The notes under the pieces: model-generated
What the model was told of the DNA's origin: nothing
The model's database searches: none
Seen by the model: only the letters and a program-made list of their open reading frames with translations
Part shown: piece by piece, positions 25,563-35,195 of the stretch
How positions within the stretch are numbered: position 1 is the stretch's first letter
Layout: every line of letters starts with the position of its first letter
Program-made: the position numbers and the translations under genes
Source: Stappia sp. TSB10P1A
GTDB taxonomy: Bacteria; Pseudomonadota; Alphaproteobacteria; Rhizobiales; Stappiaceae
Direction: 5' to 3'
Length of the DNA stretch: 64,000 nt
Assembly (NCBI RefSeq): GCF_900185725.1
Contig: NZ_FYAU01000036.1
Span: 1-64,000 of the forward strand

Positions 25563-27901
25563 CAGCCGGCCCTGCCCCGCTTCATGGATTGCACCGCCCG
25601 CAGGATCGCTTCCGGAGTCGCCGGGGCGTCCAAGTCCGGTATCGCGCCGGGATTGAGGCTGGCCAGCGCGTCATGGATGGCGCTGAAGACGGAGATCGCC
25701 AGCATCACCGGCGGCTCGCCCACCGCCTTGGAGCGGTAGACCGTCGGCGAGGGATTGCCGGCCGAAGCGTAAAGCTCCACCCGGAAGTCCTCCGGCACGT
25801 CGGAGGCGGTCGGGATCTTGTAGGTCGAGGGCGCGTGGGTGCGCAGGCGTCCCCGGTCGTCCCAGACCAGTTCCTCGGTGGTCAGCCAGCCCATGCCTTG
25901 CACGAAGCCGCCCTCGATCTGGCCGATGTCGATGGCCGGATTGAGCGAGTGGCCGACGTCGTGGAGGATGTCGACCCGGTCGACCCGCATTTCGCCGGTC
26001 ATCGTGTCGACGGTGACCTCGGAACAGGCCGCGCCATAGGCGAAATAGAAGAACGGCCGCCCGGAGGCGCTCGGCCGGTCCCAGGTGATGTTGGGCGTGG
26101 CGTAGAAGCCGGCGGCGGACAGTTGGATCCGCGCCAGATGCGCCTCGCGCGCCAGTTCGCCGAGCGTCATGCTCCGCTCGCCGAGCTGCACGCGATTGTC
26201 TGCGAAGACGATCTCCGCCGGCTCGATCTGGTAGCGCTCGGCAGCAAAGGCGACGAGGCGGCCGCGGATGGTCTCGGCGGCGATCTTGGCGGCCATGCCG
26301 TTGAGATCGGTGCCGGAGGAGGCCGCCGTCGGACCGGTGTTCGGCACCTTGCCGGTATGGGTCGCGGTGATCTTCACCGTGTCGAGCGAGACGCCGAATT
26401 CCTCGGCGACGATCTGCGCCACCTTCTGGAACAGGCCCTGCCCCATTTCGGTGCCGCCGTGGTTCAGGTGGATCGAACCGTCGGTGTAGAGATGCACCAG
26501 GGCGCCGGCCTGGTTCAGATGCTTGAGCGTGAAGGAGATGCCGAACTTCACCGGCGTCAGCGCCAGGCCCTTCTTGAGGATCGGGCTGGTCGCGTTGAAG
26601 GCGGCGATCTCCTCCCGCCGCCGGCGATAGTCGGAGCTCTGCTCCAGCTCATCGACGATGGCATGCAGCGTCGCGTGCTCTTCCACCTTCATGCCGTAAG
26701 GCGTGACGTCGCGCCCATCGCGGTAGAAGTTGCGCTTGCGCAGGTCCAGCGGATCGACGCCGAGCCGGATCGCCAGCGCATCCATCATCCGCTCGGCCGC
26801 CAGCATGCCCTGCGGGCCGCCAAAGCCGCGAAAGGCGGTGTTGGAACAGGTATGGGTCTTCAGCCGGCGCGAATGGATCATCGCGTCGGGATAGTAGTAG
26901 CTGGAATCGGCGTGGAACATCGACCGATCGACGACGCCGAGCGACAGGTCCGCCGAATAGCCGCAGCGGGCGAAGAGCCGCATGTCGACCACCCGCAACA
27001 GCCCTTGCGCATCGTGGCCGAGCTTCCAGTCGACGCGGAAGTCGTGTCGCTTGCCGGTCATGATCATGTCGTCGTCGCGGTCGAGCCGCAGCTTGCAGGG
27101 CCGGCCGGTCGCACGCGCGGCAATCGCCGCGATCGCCGCCCAGTGGTTTGCCTGGGACTCCTTGCCGCCGAAGCCGCCGCCCATGCGGCGCACTTCCACC
27201 GTCACCGCCGCGTCCGGCACGCCGAGCACCCGGGCGATGATGTGCTGCGTCTCGCTCGGATGCTGCGACGAGGTGTGGACGAACATGTCGCCGTCCTCGC
27301 CGGGCACGGCCAGCGAGACCTGGCCCTCGAGATAGAAATGCTCCTGTCCGCCGATGCGCAGCGAGCCTTCCAACAGATCGCTGGCGGTGGCGAGCCCCGT
27401 TTCCGGCGAGCCCTTGCGGAACTGGTAGTCGGGCAGCACCGTCTCGCCCGCCGCCAGCGCGTCCTCGACGGTCAGCAGCGGCGGCAGCTCCTCCACCGAG
27501 ATTCGCGCCTTGCGGGCGGCATGGCGTGCCGCCTCGCGGGTGGTCGCCACCACGGCAAAGAGCGGCTGGCCCCAGAACAGGATCTCCTCGTCTGCGAACA
27601 TCGGTTCGTCGCCGAGGGCGGGAGAGACGTCGTTCTTGCCGGGAATCTCCGCCGGGCCGATCACCGCCACGACGCCGGGATGGGCGCGGACGGGATCGAG
27701 ATCCAGCGAGACGATCCTGCCTCTTGTGGCATCACGTGCCCAACCGGGCACCACATGCAGCGTGCCGGCCGGCTCGCGGATATCGTCCACATAGACGGCG
27801 CTGCCGCTGACATGGCGGATGGCGCTGTCATGCGGCAGCGGCCGGCCGACGCTGGCGAGCGCCGCGCCGACCTGTGTTCCGCTGTCCTCGTCATGCCGCA
27901 T
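25562..27901 (-). CDS. xdhB: Xanthine dehydrogenase, molybdenum-binding subunit
   Basis: Large catalytic subunit that hydroxylates hypoxanthine and xanthine to urate. 779 residues with the Mo-pterin motifs RMGGGFGGKE and AFRGFGGPQGM, and the catalytic Glu in AVGEPPVML near the C-terminus. It overlaps the xdhA gene by 11 bases. Full length compared with Rhodobacter XdhB. Confidence 0.95.
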   Translation of the reverse strand: MRHDEDSGTQVGAALASVGRPLPHDSAIRHVSGSAVYVDDIREPAGTLHVVPGWARDATRGRIVSLDLDPVRAHPGVVAVIGPAEIPGKNDVSPALGDEPMFADEEILFWGQPLFAVVATTREAARHAARKARISVEELPPLLTVEDALAAGETVLPDYQFRKGSPETGLATASDLLEGSLRIGGQEHFYLEGQVSLAVPGEDGDMFVHTSSQHPSETQHIIARVLGVPDAAVTVEVRRMGGGFGGKESQANHWAAIAAIAARATGRPCKLRLDRDDDMIMTGKRHDFRVDWKLGHDAQGLLRVVDMRLFARCGYSADLSLGVVDRSMFHADSSYYYPDAMIHSRRLKTHTCSNTAFRGFGGPQGMLAAERMMDALAIRLGVDPLDLRKRNFYRDGRDVTPYGMKVEEHATLHAIVDELEQSSDYRRRREEIAAFNATSPILKKGLALTPVKFGISFTLKHLNQAGALVHLYTDGSIHLNHGGTEMGQGLFQKVAQIVAEEFGVSLDTVKITATHTGKVPNTGPTAASSGTDLNGMAAKIAAETIRGRLVAFAAERYQIEPAEIVFADNRVQLGERSMTLGELAREAHLARIQLSAAGFYATPNITWDRPSASGRPFFYFAYGAACSEVTVDTMTGEMRVDRVDILHDVGHSLNPAIDIGQIEGGFVQGMGWLTTEELVWDDRGRLRTHAPSTYKIPTASDVPEDFRVELYASAGNPSPTVYRSKAVGEPPVMLAISVFSAIHDALASLNPGAIPDLDAPATPEAILRAVQSMKRGRAG

Positions 27902-29378
27902 GGATGACCTCCCCGGCTCGCAATCCGGTGACCCGCGTGCGCTCGTCCGGCGTTCCGCCGATTTCCACCAAAGCCTTGGCGAGCAAGGCGCGTGCCACCT
28001 CCTTGCGATAGGCCTCGCTGGCGCGCATGTCGGAAATCGGAGCGAAATCGTCGGCCAGCGCCTTCAGCGCCGCCGCCCAGCTCGCCGGCCTGTCGGGCCG
28101 GGCGCCGAGCAGGGCGAGTTCGGCATTTTCCGCCCGTTTCGGGGTTGCCGCCATGCCGCCATAGGCGAGCCGCGCCTCGGTCACCGTGCCGTCGGCGAGC
28201 GTGACCCGCAGGGCGCAGAGCACCGATGTGATGTCCTGGTCGAAGCGCTTGGAGATCTTGAAGCAGCGGAAGGCGTGGTTCGGGTCGAGACGCGGCACAT
28301 AGAGCCCCGTGACGATCTCGCCCGGGGCGCGGTCCTGCTTGCCGTAGCCGATGAAGAAGGATTCCAGCGGCAGCGTGCGCGAAGCCTCGCCCCGCCGCAG
28401 CTCGATGGTCGCGCCGAGTGCGATGAGCGCCGGCGGACTGTCGCCGATAGGTGAGCCGTTGGCGATGTTGCCGCAGACCGTGCCGGAGGCGCGCACCTGC
28501 CGCGAGCCGATCCGCCGCCACAACTCGCCAAGGTCGGGGTCGATCCGTGCCATGTAGGGATGAGCGGCGGCGAACGTCGTGCCCGCCCCCATCAGCACGC
28601 CGCCCGGCGTCTCCTCGATACGGTCGAGGTCGCGCACCCGGCCGAGCCAGATGACCTGCGGCAGCTCACGGAGCTGCTTGGTGACCCATAGGCCGACATC
28701 GGTCGCCCCCGCCACCAGAGTGGCGTCCGGATGGCGTTCCGTCAGTTCGGCAAGCGCATCCAGCGTTGCGGGCACGGCGAAGAAGCCGCCCCCCTCCTGC
28801 GCGATGACCACATCGCGGGTGTCCCGCTCCATGGCCTCGAGCGCCGCGACGGTTTCGGCCGCGCGCCGCGAGAAGGCATCGTCGATCTCGCTGAAACAGG
28901 CCGCCATCGCCGCGTCGACGATCGGCCGGTAGCCGGTGCAGCGGCACAGGTTGCCGGCGAGCCAATCGGTGACGGTCTTGCGCGTCGCGGGTGTTTCCGG
29001 CGCGTGGTAGAGCGTGAAGAGGCTCATCACGAAGCCCGGCGTGCAGAAACCGCATTGCGAGCCGTGATGGTCGACCAGCGCCTGCTGCACCGGATGCAGC
29101 CGCCCGTCCGCGGCGAGATCCTCCACCGTCACCAGTTCGGCGCCGTCCAGCATGCCGAGAAACTGGATGCAGGAATTGACCGGCTGATAGACGAGGCGCC
29201 CCTCGACGAGCCGTCCGACCGCAACCGTGCAGGCGCCGCAGTCGCCCTCACCGCAGCCTTCCTTGGTGCCGACAAGACCGCGGCGCAGGCGCAGATAGTC
29301 GAGCACCGTCTCGGTCGGGCGGACATCCGCCAGTTCGACGACACGGCCTCCTTGCAGGAAACGGACGACTTCGCGCAT
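27891..29378 (-). CDS. xdhA: Xanthine dehydrogenase, FeS/FAD subunit
   Basis: Electron-transfer subunit, 495 residues. It has an N-terminal plant-type 2Fe-2S site (GCGEGDCGACTV), a second 2Fe-2S domain (CGFCTPG and NLCRCTGYRP), then an FAD-binding domain (about 180-370) and the CO-dehydrogenase flavoprotein C-terminal domain. It starts 3 bases after uraH, so urate formation and the downstream hydrolysis step share a transcript. Confidence 0.95.
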   Translation of the reverse strand: MREVVRFLQGGRVVELADVRPTETVLDYLRLRRGLVGTKEGCGEGDCGACTVAVGRLVEGRLVYQPVNSCIQFLGMLDGAELVTVEDLAADGRLHPVQQALVDHHGSQCGFCTPGFVMSLFTLYHAPETPATRKTVTDWLAGNLCRCTGYRPIVDAAMAACFSEIDDAFSRRAAETVAALEAMERDTRDVVIAQEGGGFFAVPATLDALAELTERHPDATLVAGATDVGLWVTKQLRELPQVIWLGRVRDLDRIEETPGGVLMGAGTTFAAAHPYMARIDPDLGELWRRIGSRQVRASGTVCGNIANGSPIGDSPPALIALGATIELRRGEASRTLPLESFFIGYGKQDRAPGEIVTGLYVPRLDPNHAFRCFKISKRFDQDITSVLCALRVTLADGTVTEARLAYGGMAATPKRAENAELALLGARPDRPASWAAALKALADDFAPISDMRASEAYRKEVARALLAKALVEIGGTPDERTRVTGLRAGEVIHAA

Positions 29379-29381
29379 CGC

Positions 29382-29735
29382 TCAACTCCCGCGATAGGTG
29401 GAATAGCCGAAGGGCGAGAGCAGCAGCGGCACATGATAGTGGCCGGCCTCGTCGGCGATCCCGAAACGCAGCGGGATGATATCAAGAAATGGCGGATCGG
29501 GCAGGTTCGCGCCAGAGGCCGCGAGATAGGCGCCCGCCTCGAACCGCAACTCGTAGACACCGGCGCGGAAGGCATCGCCCTCCAGCAGCGGTGCATCGAC
29601 CCGTCCGTCGGAATTGGTCACGGCGGTGCGGATGCGCTCGAAGGTGCCGTTCCGCTCACGCCACAGCGACAGCGACAGGCCCGCCGCCGGCTTTCCGAGC
29701 GCCGTGTCCAGCACATGTGTCGTCAGTCGTCCCAT
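29382..29735 (-). CDS. uraH: 5-hydroxyisourate hydrolase (transthyretin-like)
   Basis: Hydrolyses 5-hydroxyisourate, the product of urate oxidation. 117 residues with the family signatures: N-terminal [15 protein letters not shown] and the C-terminal YRGS tetrapeptide, plus catalytic His and Arg in LTTHVLD and ERIRTAVTN. The start at 29735 matches homologues and has GGGGGA upstream. A second start at 29786 with its own GGAGG would add 17 residues. No uricase or OHCU decarboxylase gene is present in this cluster. Confidence 0.92.
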   Translation of the reverse strand: MGRLTTHVLDTALGKPAAGLSLSLWRERNGTFERIRTAVTNSDGRVDAPLLEGDAFRAGVYELRFEAGAYLAASGANLPDPPFLDIIPLRFGIADEAGHYHVPLLLSPFGYSTYRGS

Positions 29736-29847
29736 GCTCCCCCTTCCATGCGTGCGATCGCCCCCCTGCCGGATATGGTCACGCATTGTGCATGCCTCCA
29801 AAGAGTGCAGCAGCCGAGCAGATGCGACCAGAAGATATTTTCGACCC

Positions 29848-30789
29848 CTATGATGCCGAATTGGCATCGATCATCGCAAGACGAGCGCGCAATGCGTCCA
29901 CCGAATGATCGAAAAACGCCCGTGCCGCATGCCCGAGGCTGCGATGCGCCGAGGTCAGGATGGTGAAGCGGTCCCGCTTCAGGGGCTGTTCGGCCAGCGG
30001 CAGGAACACCAGCGAGCCCTCGACCAGATCCCGTTCCAGGCCGAGCGTGGTCAGGAAGGCGACGGTGTCGTCGCTGCGGGTCAGTTCCTTCATCAGCTTC
30101 AGCGAATTCGCCTCGACAAAGGCGCCGGGCGGAAAGCCTCCGTCGGCGAGCGCCATATCGAGCCGCTTGCGCAACGACAGGTCGGACGAGGGAAAGCAGA
30201 AGGAATGGACCAAGCAGTCGGCCAGCGACACGCGCTCGAGCCGCGTCAGCGGATGGCCGGGCCGCACCAGAGCGCCGATTTCGAGATCCCGGTGGAAGGC
30301 GACCGCAAGGCGCGGATCGTCCGGCGGCTCGAAGGCGAAGCCGACATCCGCCTCGCCGGCGATGATCGCCTCCACCACCTGTTCCGAGCCGGTCAGGACC
30401 AGGTGCAGGTGAATGCCGGGATAGCTGCGGCGAAAGGCGGCGACCACGTCGGGCAACAGGCTTTCGGTGACGCTCTCGACGCTGGCGATGCGCACGGTGC
30501 CGCGCTGCATGCCGGTCAGCGCGTCGAGATCGCCCAGCGTCGCCTCCAGGTCGGCGAAGGTTCGCAGGACATGCGCCCGCAGGATCTCTCCCGCGGGCGT
30601 CAGTTGCACCCCGCGCGCCAACCGGTCGAACAGCGTGTGGCCGAGCGACTGCTCCAGCCACAGGATCTGCCGGTTGACGGCGCTTGAGGCGACGTTCAGC
30701 TCACGTGCCGCCGAGCGGATCGATCCCGACCGGGCGACGGCCGCGAAATAGCGGAGCGCCGGGCCGTAGAGAGTGCGGGACCGATCCAC
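29848..30789 (-). CDS. LysR-family transcriptional regulator (probable purine locus regulator)
   Basis: 313 residues with an N-terminal winged HTH ([20 protein letters not shown]) and a LysR substrate-binding domain. It lies 112 bases upstream of uraH on the same strand, so it could be co-transcribed with, or control, the purine cluster. That role is inferred from position. Genes of this type often respond to a pathway intermediate such as urate or hydroxyisourate. Confidence 0.85.
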   Translation of the reverse strand: MDRSRTLYGPALRYFAAVARSGSIRSAARELNVASSAVNRQILWLEQSLGHTLFDRLARGVQLTPAGEILRAHVLRTFADLEATLGDLDALTGMQRGTVRIASVESVTESLLPDVVAAFRRSYPGIHLHLVLTGSEQVVEAIIAGEADVGFAFEPPDDPRLAVAFHRDLEIGALVRPGHPLTRLERVSLADCLVHSFCFPSSDLSLRKRLDMALADGGFPPGAFVEANSLKLMKELTRSDDTVAFLTTLGLERDLVEGSLVFLPLAEQPLKRDRFTILTSAHRSLGHAARAFFDHSVDALRARLAMIDANSAS

Positions 30790-30797
30790 AGGCGTTG

Positions 30798-31775
30798 TCA
30801 GGGCACGAGGACGGTGGTGCCGGTGGTCTTGCGCCCCTGCAGGTCCTCATGCGCCTTCGCGGCGTCGGCAAGCCGGTACTCCTGGTTCACCTGGATCTTG
30901 ACGTCGCCCGAGCGCACCACGTCGAAGAGATCGTTGGCGGTCTCCTCCAGGTCGGCGCGCGAGGCGATGTAGGTGAAGAGCGTCGGCCGTGTGGCATAGA
31001 GCGAGCCCTTCGGCCCGAGCAGGCCCAGGTTGAAATCGGTGATCGGTCCGGACGCCTGACCGAACGACACCCACAGGCCAAGCGGGCGCAGGCAGTCGAG
31101 CGAGCCGGGATAGGTGTCCTTGCCGACCGAGTCGTACACCACGTCGCACAGCTTGCCGCCGGTGATCTCGCGCACCCGCTCGACGAAATTCTCGCTCCGG
31201 TAGTTGATGACGTGGGTGTAGCCGTTGGCCTTGGCAAGCTCGGCCTTCTCGTCGGAGCCGACCGTACCGATCACCGTTGCCCCGAGCTTTGCCGCCCACT
31301 GGCCGGCAATCAGGCCGACGCCGCCCGCCGCCGCGTGGAACAGCAGCGTGGTGTCGGAGGTCACTTTGTAGGTCTTGCGCAGCAGATAGCGGGCGGTCAT
31401 GCCCTTGAGCATCATGCCGGCTGCGGTCTTGTCGTCGACCCCGTCCGGGATCTTGACCAGACGGTCGGCCGGGATCAGGCGCTCCTCGGCATAGGAGCCG
31501 AGCGGACCGACATAGGCGACCCGGTCGCCCGGCGCCACATGGGTCACGCCCTCGCCGACCGCGACGACGGTGCCCGCGCCCTCGTTGCCCGGGGTAAAGG
31601 GCAGACCGGCCGGCGCCGGATAAAGGCCGGAGCGGAAATAGATGTCGATGAAGTTGAGGCCAATGGCCGTGTGCCGGATCCGCGCTTCGCCCTTGCCCGG
31701 GCTGCCCAGTTCGATGTCTTCCCAGCGCATGACGTCCGGTCCGCCGGTCTCATGCACCCTGATTGCTTTCACCAT
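30798..31775 (-). CDS. Quinone oxidoreductase (zinc-independent MDR family)
   Basis: NADPH-dependent quinone reductase of the QorA class, 325 residues. An N-terminal GroES-like domain (AIGLNFIDIYFRSGLYP, typical of quinone reductases, with no zinc ligands) is followed by a Rossmann domain with AAAGGVGLIAGQWA, the nucleotide-binding motif. It lies 8 bases before the LysR gene, so co-transcription with it is likely. Substrate assignment beyond quinone or enone is not possible. Confidence 0.9.
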   Translation of the reverse strand: MVKAIRVHETGGPDVMRWEDIELGSPGKGEARIRHTAIGLNFIDIYFRSGLYPAPAGLPFTPGNEGAGTVVAVGEGVTHVAPGDRVAYVGPLGSYAEERLIPADRLVKIPDGVDDKTAAGMMLKGMTARYLLRKTYKVTSDTTLLFHAAAGGVGLIAGQWAAKLGATVIGTVGSDEKAELAKANGYTHVINYRSENFVERVREITGGKLCDVVYDSVGKDTYPGSLDCLRPLGLWVSFGQASGPITDFNLGLLGPKGSLYATRPTLFTYIASRADLEETANDLFDVVRSGDVKIQVNQEYRLADAAKAHEDLQGRKTTGTTVLVP

Positions 31776-31907
31776 GTCTTGCTCCCGTCGGGATGGGTCT
31801 CGATCGTGAGCCGGATGATGGGGGCGCCGGGCAGAGCGGGCAACCCCTTTTGCAAGGCAGGCGTTGTGCGATCTGGAGAAACGCCGCCAGCGGGTGCGGC
31901 GATCGGC

Positions 31908-32633
31908 TCAGCGCAGGTTGTCCAGCAGTTGCTGAACAGCGGAGACGGAGAGAAGATAGATGCTGGAGACGGCGAGCAGCCACTTGACCGGCCCGTCGGC
32001 CGACATGCCGTCGGCAATGGCGAAGCCCGCCGCCACGAACCACAGCAGTGTCACGGCCAGCGTCAGCGGGCGCCAGCGCGTCACCCGCACCGGATGCACG
32101 AAGCGGATCGGGGCGAAGGTCAGCGCGCACAGCGCCACCACGAACAGAACGGTGAAGACCTCCGACGAGGACAGCACCATCAGTCCGAACACCACCATGT
32201 TCCAGCCGGCCGGGAAGCCTTTGAACGAGCCGTCCGGCTGCTTCATGCCGTTGTCGGCGAAATAGAGCGCGCCGGTGAAGACGACGAGACCACCGCAGAT
32301 CCAGTTCCACGGGGTCGACAGCATGCCGCTGGCCGCCAGTGCGAAGGCCGGCAGGAAAACATAGGTGGCATAGTCGATGACGAAGTCGAGCGAGGCGCCG
32401 GACCATTGCGGCATGCGCCGGGCGATGTCGAAGCGGCGGGCGAGCGGTCCGTCGATGCCGTCGATGACGAGCGCAATGCCGAGCCAGACGAAGAGCATCG
32501 TCCAGTCGCCGTGCGAGCCGGCGAGAAGCGCCAGCAGCGCGATGGGGGCGCCGAGTGCGGTCAGCACATGGATCAGGAACAGCGGATGCGCGCTCTTCAG
32601 CCTGTCCGTAACGCCAGCGTCGAGATCCGCCAT
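31908..32633 (-). CDS. pcs: Phosphatidylcholine synthase
   Basis: Inner-membrane enzyme that condenses choline with CDP-diacylglycerol to form phosphatidylcholine, a hallmark of many Rhizobiales. 241 residues and about seven hydrophobic segments. The CDP-alcohol phosphotransferase motif is present in the Pcs-specific spacing: D61-G62, A65-R66, twelve residues, then G79, D83 and D87. The start at 32633 (GGGAAAG upstream) is chosen over a longer frame because residues before it are not Pcs-like. Confidence 0.92.
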   Translation of the reverse strand: MADLDAGVTDRLKSAHPLFLIHVLTALGAPIALLALLAGSHGDWTMLFVWLGIALVIDGIDGPLARRFDIARRMPQWSGASLDFVIDYATYVFLPAFALAASGMLSTPWNWICGGLVVFTGALYFADNGMKQPDGSFKGFPAGWNMVVFGLMVLSSSEVFTVLFVVALCALTFAPIRFVHPVRVTRWRPLTLAVTLLWFVAAGFAIADGMSADGPVKWLLAVSSIYLLSVSAVQQLLDNLR

Positions 32634-32790
32634 CTTTCCCTTTGCCACAGGCTCAACCTCGTAACCTGGTCCACCTCCCCCGCCGGAAGGGACGAGAGAA
32701 TGGTTCCCCCTGACCTTCCTATGCCCGCAAGAGGGGCGAACTGCAACAAGACTGACATGTTTTTGTCGCAAAAACCCGGCTCGGGGCAGT

Positions 32791-33762
32791 TCAACGGGCC
32801 AGGGTCGTGTGGCCGAGGGTGGCGAGCATCAGCAGGAAGCCACCCCACAGCAGCAGGAAGACACCGACGAGGCGCGGCAGCCGGTCCGAGAGGAAGGTCT
32901 TTTCCAGCCCCATCAGGAGGCCGAGCAGGGCGATCCACAAGACGTTCATGATGCCGACGGCGAACATCACCGTCATCAGCGCCCAGCAGCAGCCGAGACA
33001 GAACAGGCCCTGCATCACGCCGAGGCGGAAGGTCTCGGCAAGCGACCTCGGCCGGTGGCTGGCAAAGAACAGCCGCGGATTGCGGCAACGCCACAGGCAG
33101 GCTGCCTTGGCCGGGGTGAACTGGTAGATCCCGGCGGCAACCAGCGTCGTGCCCGCCAGAACGGTGGTCACCGGCGCCATCATCGGCGTCAGCGCACCGA
33201 ACGCGGTCAGCGCCGCCTGGGCGCCCGTCGCCACCACCGCATAGGCCATCCACACCGAGAGATAACCGAGCGCCAGCAGCAACGTCGCCCACCCGGCCGG
33301 CAGGCCGTAACCGCCCTCGCCCGGCTGCCGTGCCCGTTCGGCGAAACTCGCGATCACCGGAGCTGCCGTCGGCAACATCATCGCCAGCGCCATCGCCGCC
33401 CACATGACGAAGACCAGCAGCATGTCGTGGGCCGACCACAGTTCCGAGGCCGGCATGCCGAAGGTCGAGGCGCCTTCCGGCAGGCAGATCGCTGCCAGCA
33501 ACACGCGGGCCTCTGTCGGCAGGCCGGCGAAGATATTGAACGTGTTGAACAGCACCATGCCGGGGCCGAGTTCGTCCATATCCATCACCGGCACCATCGC
33601 GGCCACCATTGCCGCCAGATAGGCCCAGCCAGCCAGTGCCGCCACGCCGATGCAGGCAAATACCGTGGCGCGCGGATGCCGCGCGGCGAGCCCCCACAGG
33701 CCGCCGCCCCTCGGCTCTCCGCCGCCCGTGCCTTTCGCCGAAATCTCCAGTCCTGCCGGCAC
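32791..33762 (-). CDS. DUF2182 membrane protein (possible metal-binding)
   Basis: A 323-residue multi-pass membrane protein of the DUF2182 family, described as predicted metal-binding. Family motifs: MWAAMALAMMLPTAAP, YQFTPAKAACLWRCRNP and GLFCLGCCWALM, with clustered Cys and Met suggesting copper or another soft metal. A GTG at 33762 with AGGAG 6 bases upstream is the likely start; an ATG at 33813 would add 17 residues. Single gene with unknown function, convergent with nothing and separated from pcs by 157 bases. Confidence 0.75.
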   Translation of the reverse strand: MPAGLEISAKGTGGGEPRGGGLWGLAARHPRATVFACIGVAALAGWAYLAAMVAAMVPVMDMDELGPGMVLFNTFNIFAGLPTEARVLLAAICLPEGASTFGMPASELWSAHDMLLVFVMWAAMALAMMLPTAAPVIASFAERARQPGEGGYGLPAGWATLLLALGYLSVWMAYAVVATGAQAALTAFGALTPMMAPVTTVLAGTTLVAAGIYQFTPAKAACLWRCRNPRLFFASHRPRSLAETFRLGVMQGLFCLGCCWALMTVMFAVGIMNVLWIALLGLLMGLEKTFLSDRLPRLVGVFLLLWGGFLLMLATLGHTTLAR

Positions 33763-33946
33763 GTCCCGCTCCTGCTTACCGTTCCGGCTCGTCCCCGGAT
33801 ATCCGCACGGCATGATAGTGTCCTTGGACGCGGATCGGCATCCGCGCTGCGCCGGATGCGACCAAATGCGTCGCCACCGGGCTTGCATTACGCCGCCGCC
33901 GCGTCATCTTCCCCTTGAAGGTTCGAGGAAAGATCGGGTTCCGGCA

Positions 33947-35182
33947 ATGACAAAGCGCAAAACCGCAAGCGGCAACACTCCGCGCCAGGCCGATATCGCC
34001 GTCGTCGGCGCCGGCCCCTCGGGGATGGGCATGGCTCTGCTGCTCGCCCGCCATGGCTTCCGCACCGCGCTTGTCGCTCCGGCCGTTGCCGCCGCCGACG
34101 ATCGTACCACGGCGCTGCTGGAGTCCTCCGTCGAGATGCTGCGCTCGCTGAAGCTGTGGGAGCGGATCGCCCCGCACACCGCGCCGCTGGAGCACATGCG
34201 CATCATCGACGCGACCGGCCGGCTGATTCGTGCGCCCGAAGTGGTCTTCGACGCCTCAGAACTCGATCTTCCGGCCTTCGGCTACAACATCCGCAACACC
34301 GATCTGAACCGCGAACTGGCCGAAGCCTGCGCGAGCGAGCCGCTGCTGGAGCGGATCGACGCCCGCCTCGACGCGCTGGAACCGGGCGAAAGCGGCGTCA
34401 CCCTGTCGCTTTCGGACGGCACCACCCTCTCCGCCCGGCTTGCCATCGGTGCGGACGGGCGCCGCTCGGCCGTGCGGGAGGCGGCGGGGATCGCTGTCAG
34501 CGAGTGGCGCTATCCGCAATGCGCCCTGGTGCTCAATCTCGAGCACGACGTGCCGCATCACGGCCATTCCAGCGAGTTCCACACGCCGACCGGCCCCTTC
34601 ACGCTGGTGCCGCTCAAGGGGCGCCAGTCCTCGCTGGTCTGGGTTCAGGAACCGGGCGAGGCCGAGCGCCTGCATGCGCTCGACGACGATACGCTGGCGC
34701 TGGAGATCGAGCGGCGCGCCGCCTCGATCCTCGGCCGCATGCGGGTTCTGGGCAAGCGGCAGCTCTATCCGCTCGGCGGGCTCACGGCCAGAACTGTCGC
34801 CGCCAACCGCTGCGCGCTGGTCGGCGAGGCCGCCCATGTGTTTCCGCCGATCGGGGCGCAGGGACTCAATCTCGGCCTGCGCGACGTTGCCGCGCTCGGC
34901 GAGATCCTGGTCGCTGCCCGCCGCCGCGGCGAGGACATCGGCGCGCCGTCGGTGCTCGCCGCCTATGAGCGCGCGCGCCGGCCCGACATCATCTCGCGCA
35001 CCACGGCCGTCGACCTGCTCAACCGCTCGCTGCTGAGCGAGCTTCTGCCCGTGCAACTGCTGCGCGGGATCGGGCTCTACCTCGCCGGCCGCGTGCCGCC
35101 GCTGCGCCGGCTCTTGATGCGCGAGGGCATCGCCCCGCTAATGGCCCGCCCGCGCCTGATGCGCGGCCTGCCGCTCGGCTGA
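33947..35182 (+). CDS. UbiH-family FAD-dependent monooxygenase
   Basis: Flavin hydroxylase of the UbiH/UbiF/COQ6 class, 411 residues; family members hydroxylate the ring of ubiquinone precursors. The FAD-binding Rossmann motif VVGAGPSGMG is near the N-terminus, the IGADGRRSAVR (DG) motif is mid-protein, and the UbiH signature GEAAHVFPPIGAQGLNLGLRD follows. No other ubiquinone genes are adjacent, so the exact ring position cannot be assigned. The stop is only 13 bases from the convergent CoA-transferase. Confidence 0.88.
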   Translation: MTKRKTASGNTPRQADIAVVGAGPSGMGMALLLARHGFRTALVAPAVAAADDRTTALLESSVEMLRSLKLWERIAPHTAPLEHMRIIDATGRLIRAPEVVFDASELDLPAFGYNIRNTDLNRELAEACASEPLLERIDARLDALEPGESGVTLSLSDGTTLSARLAIGADGRRSAVREAAGIAVSEWRYPQCALVLNLEHDVPHHGHSSEFHTPTGPFTLVPLKGRQSSLVWVQEPGEAERLHALDDDTLALEIERRAASILGRMRVLGKRQLYPLGGLTARTVAANRCALVGEAAHVFPPIGAQGLNLGLRDVAALGEILVAARRRGEDIGAPSVLAAYERARRPDIISRTTAVDLLNRSLLSELLPVQLLRGIGLYLAGRVPPLRRLLMREGIAPLMARPRLMRGLPLG

Positions 35183-35195
35183 CGCTCTACGGGGG

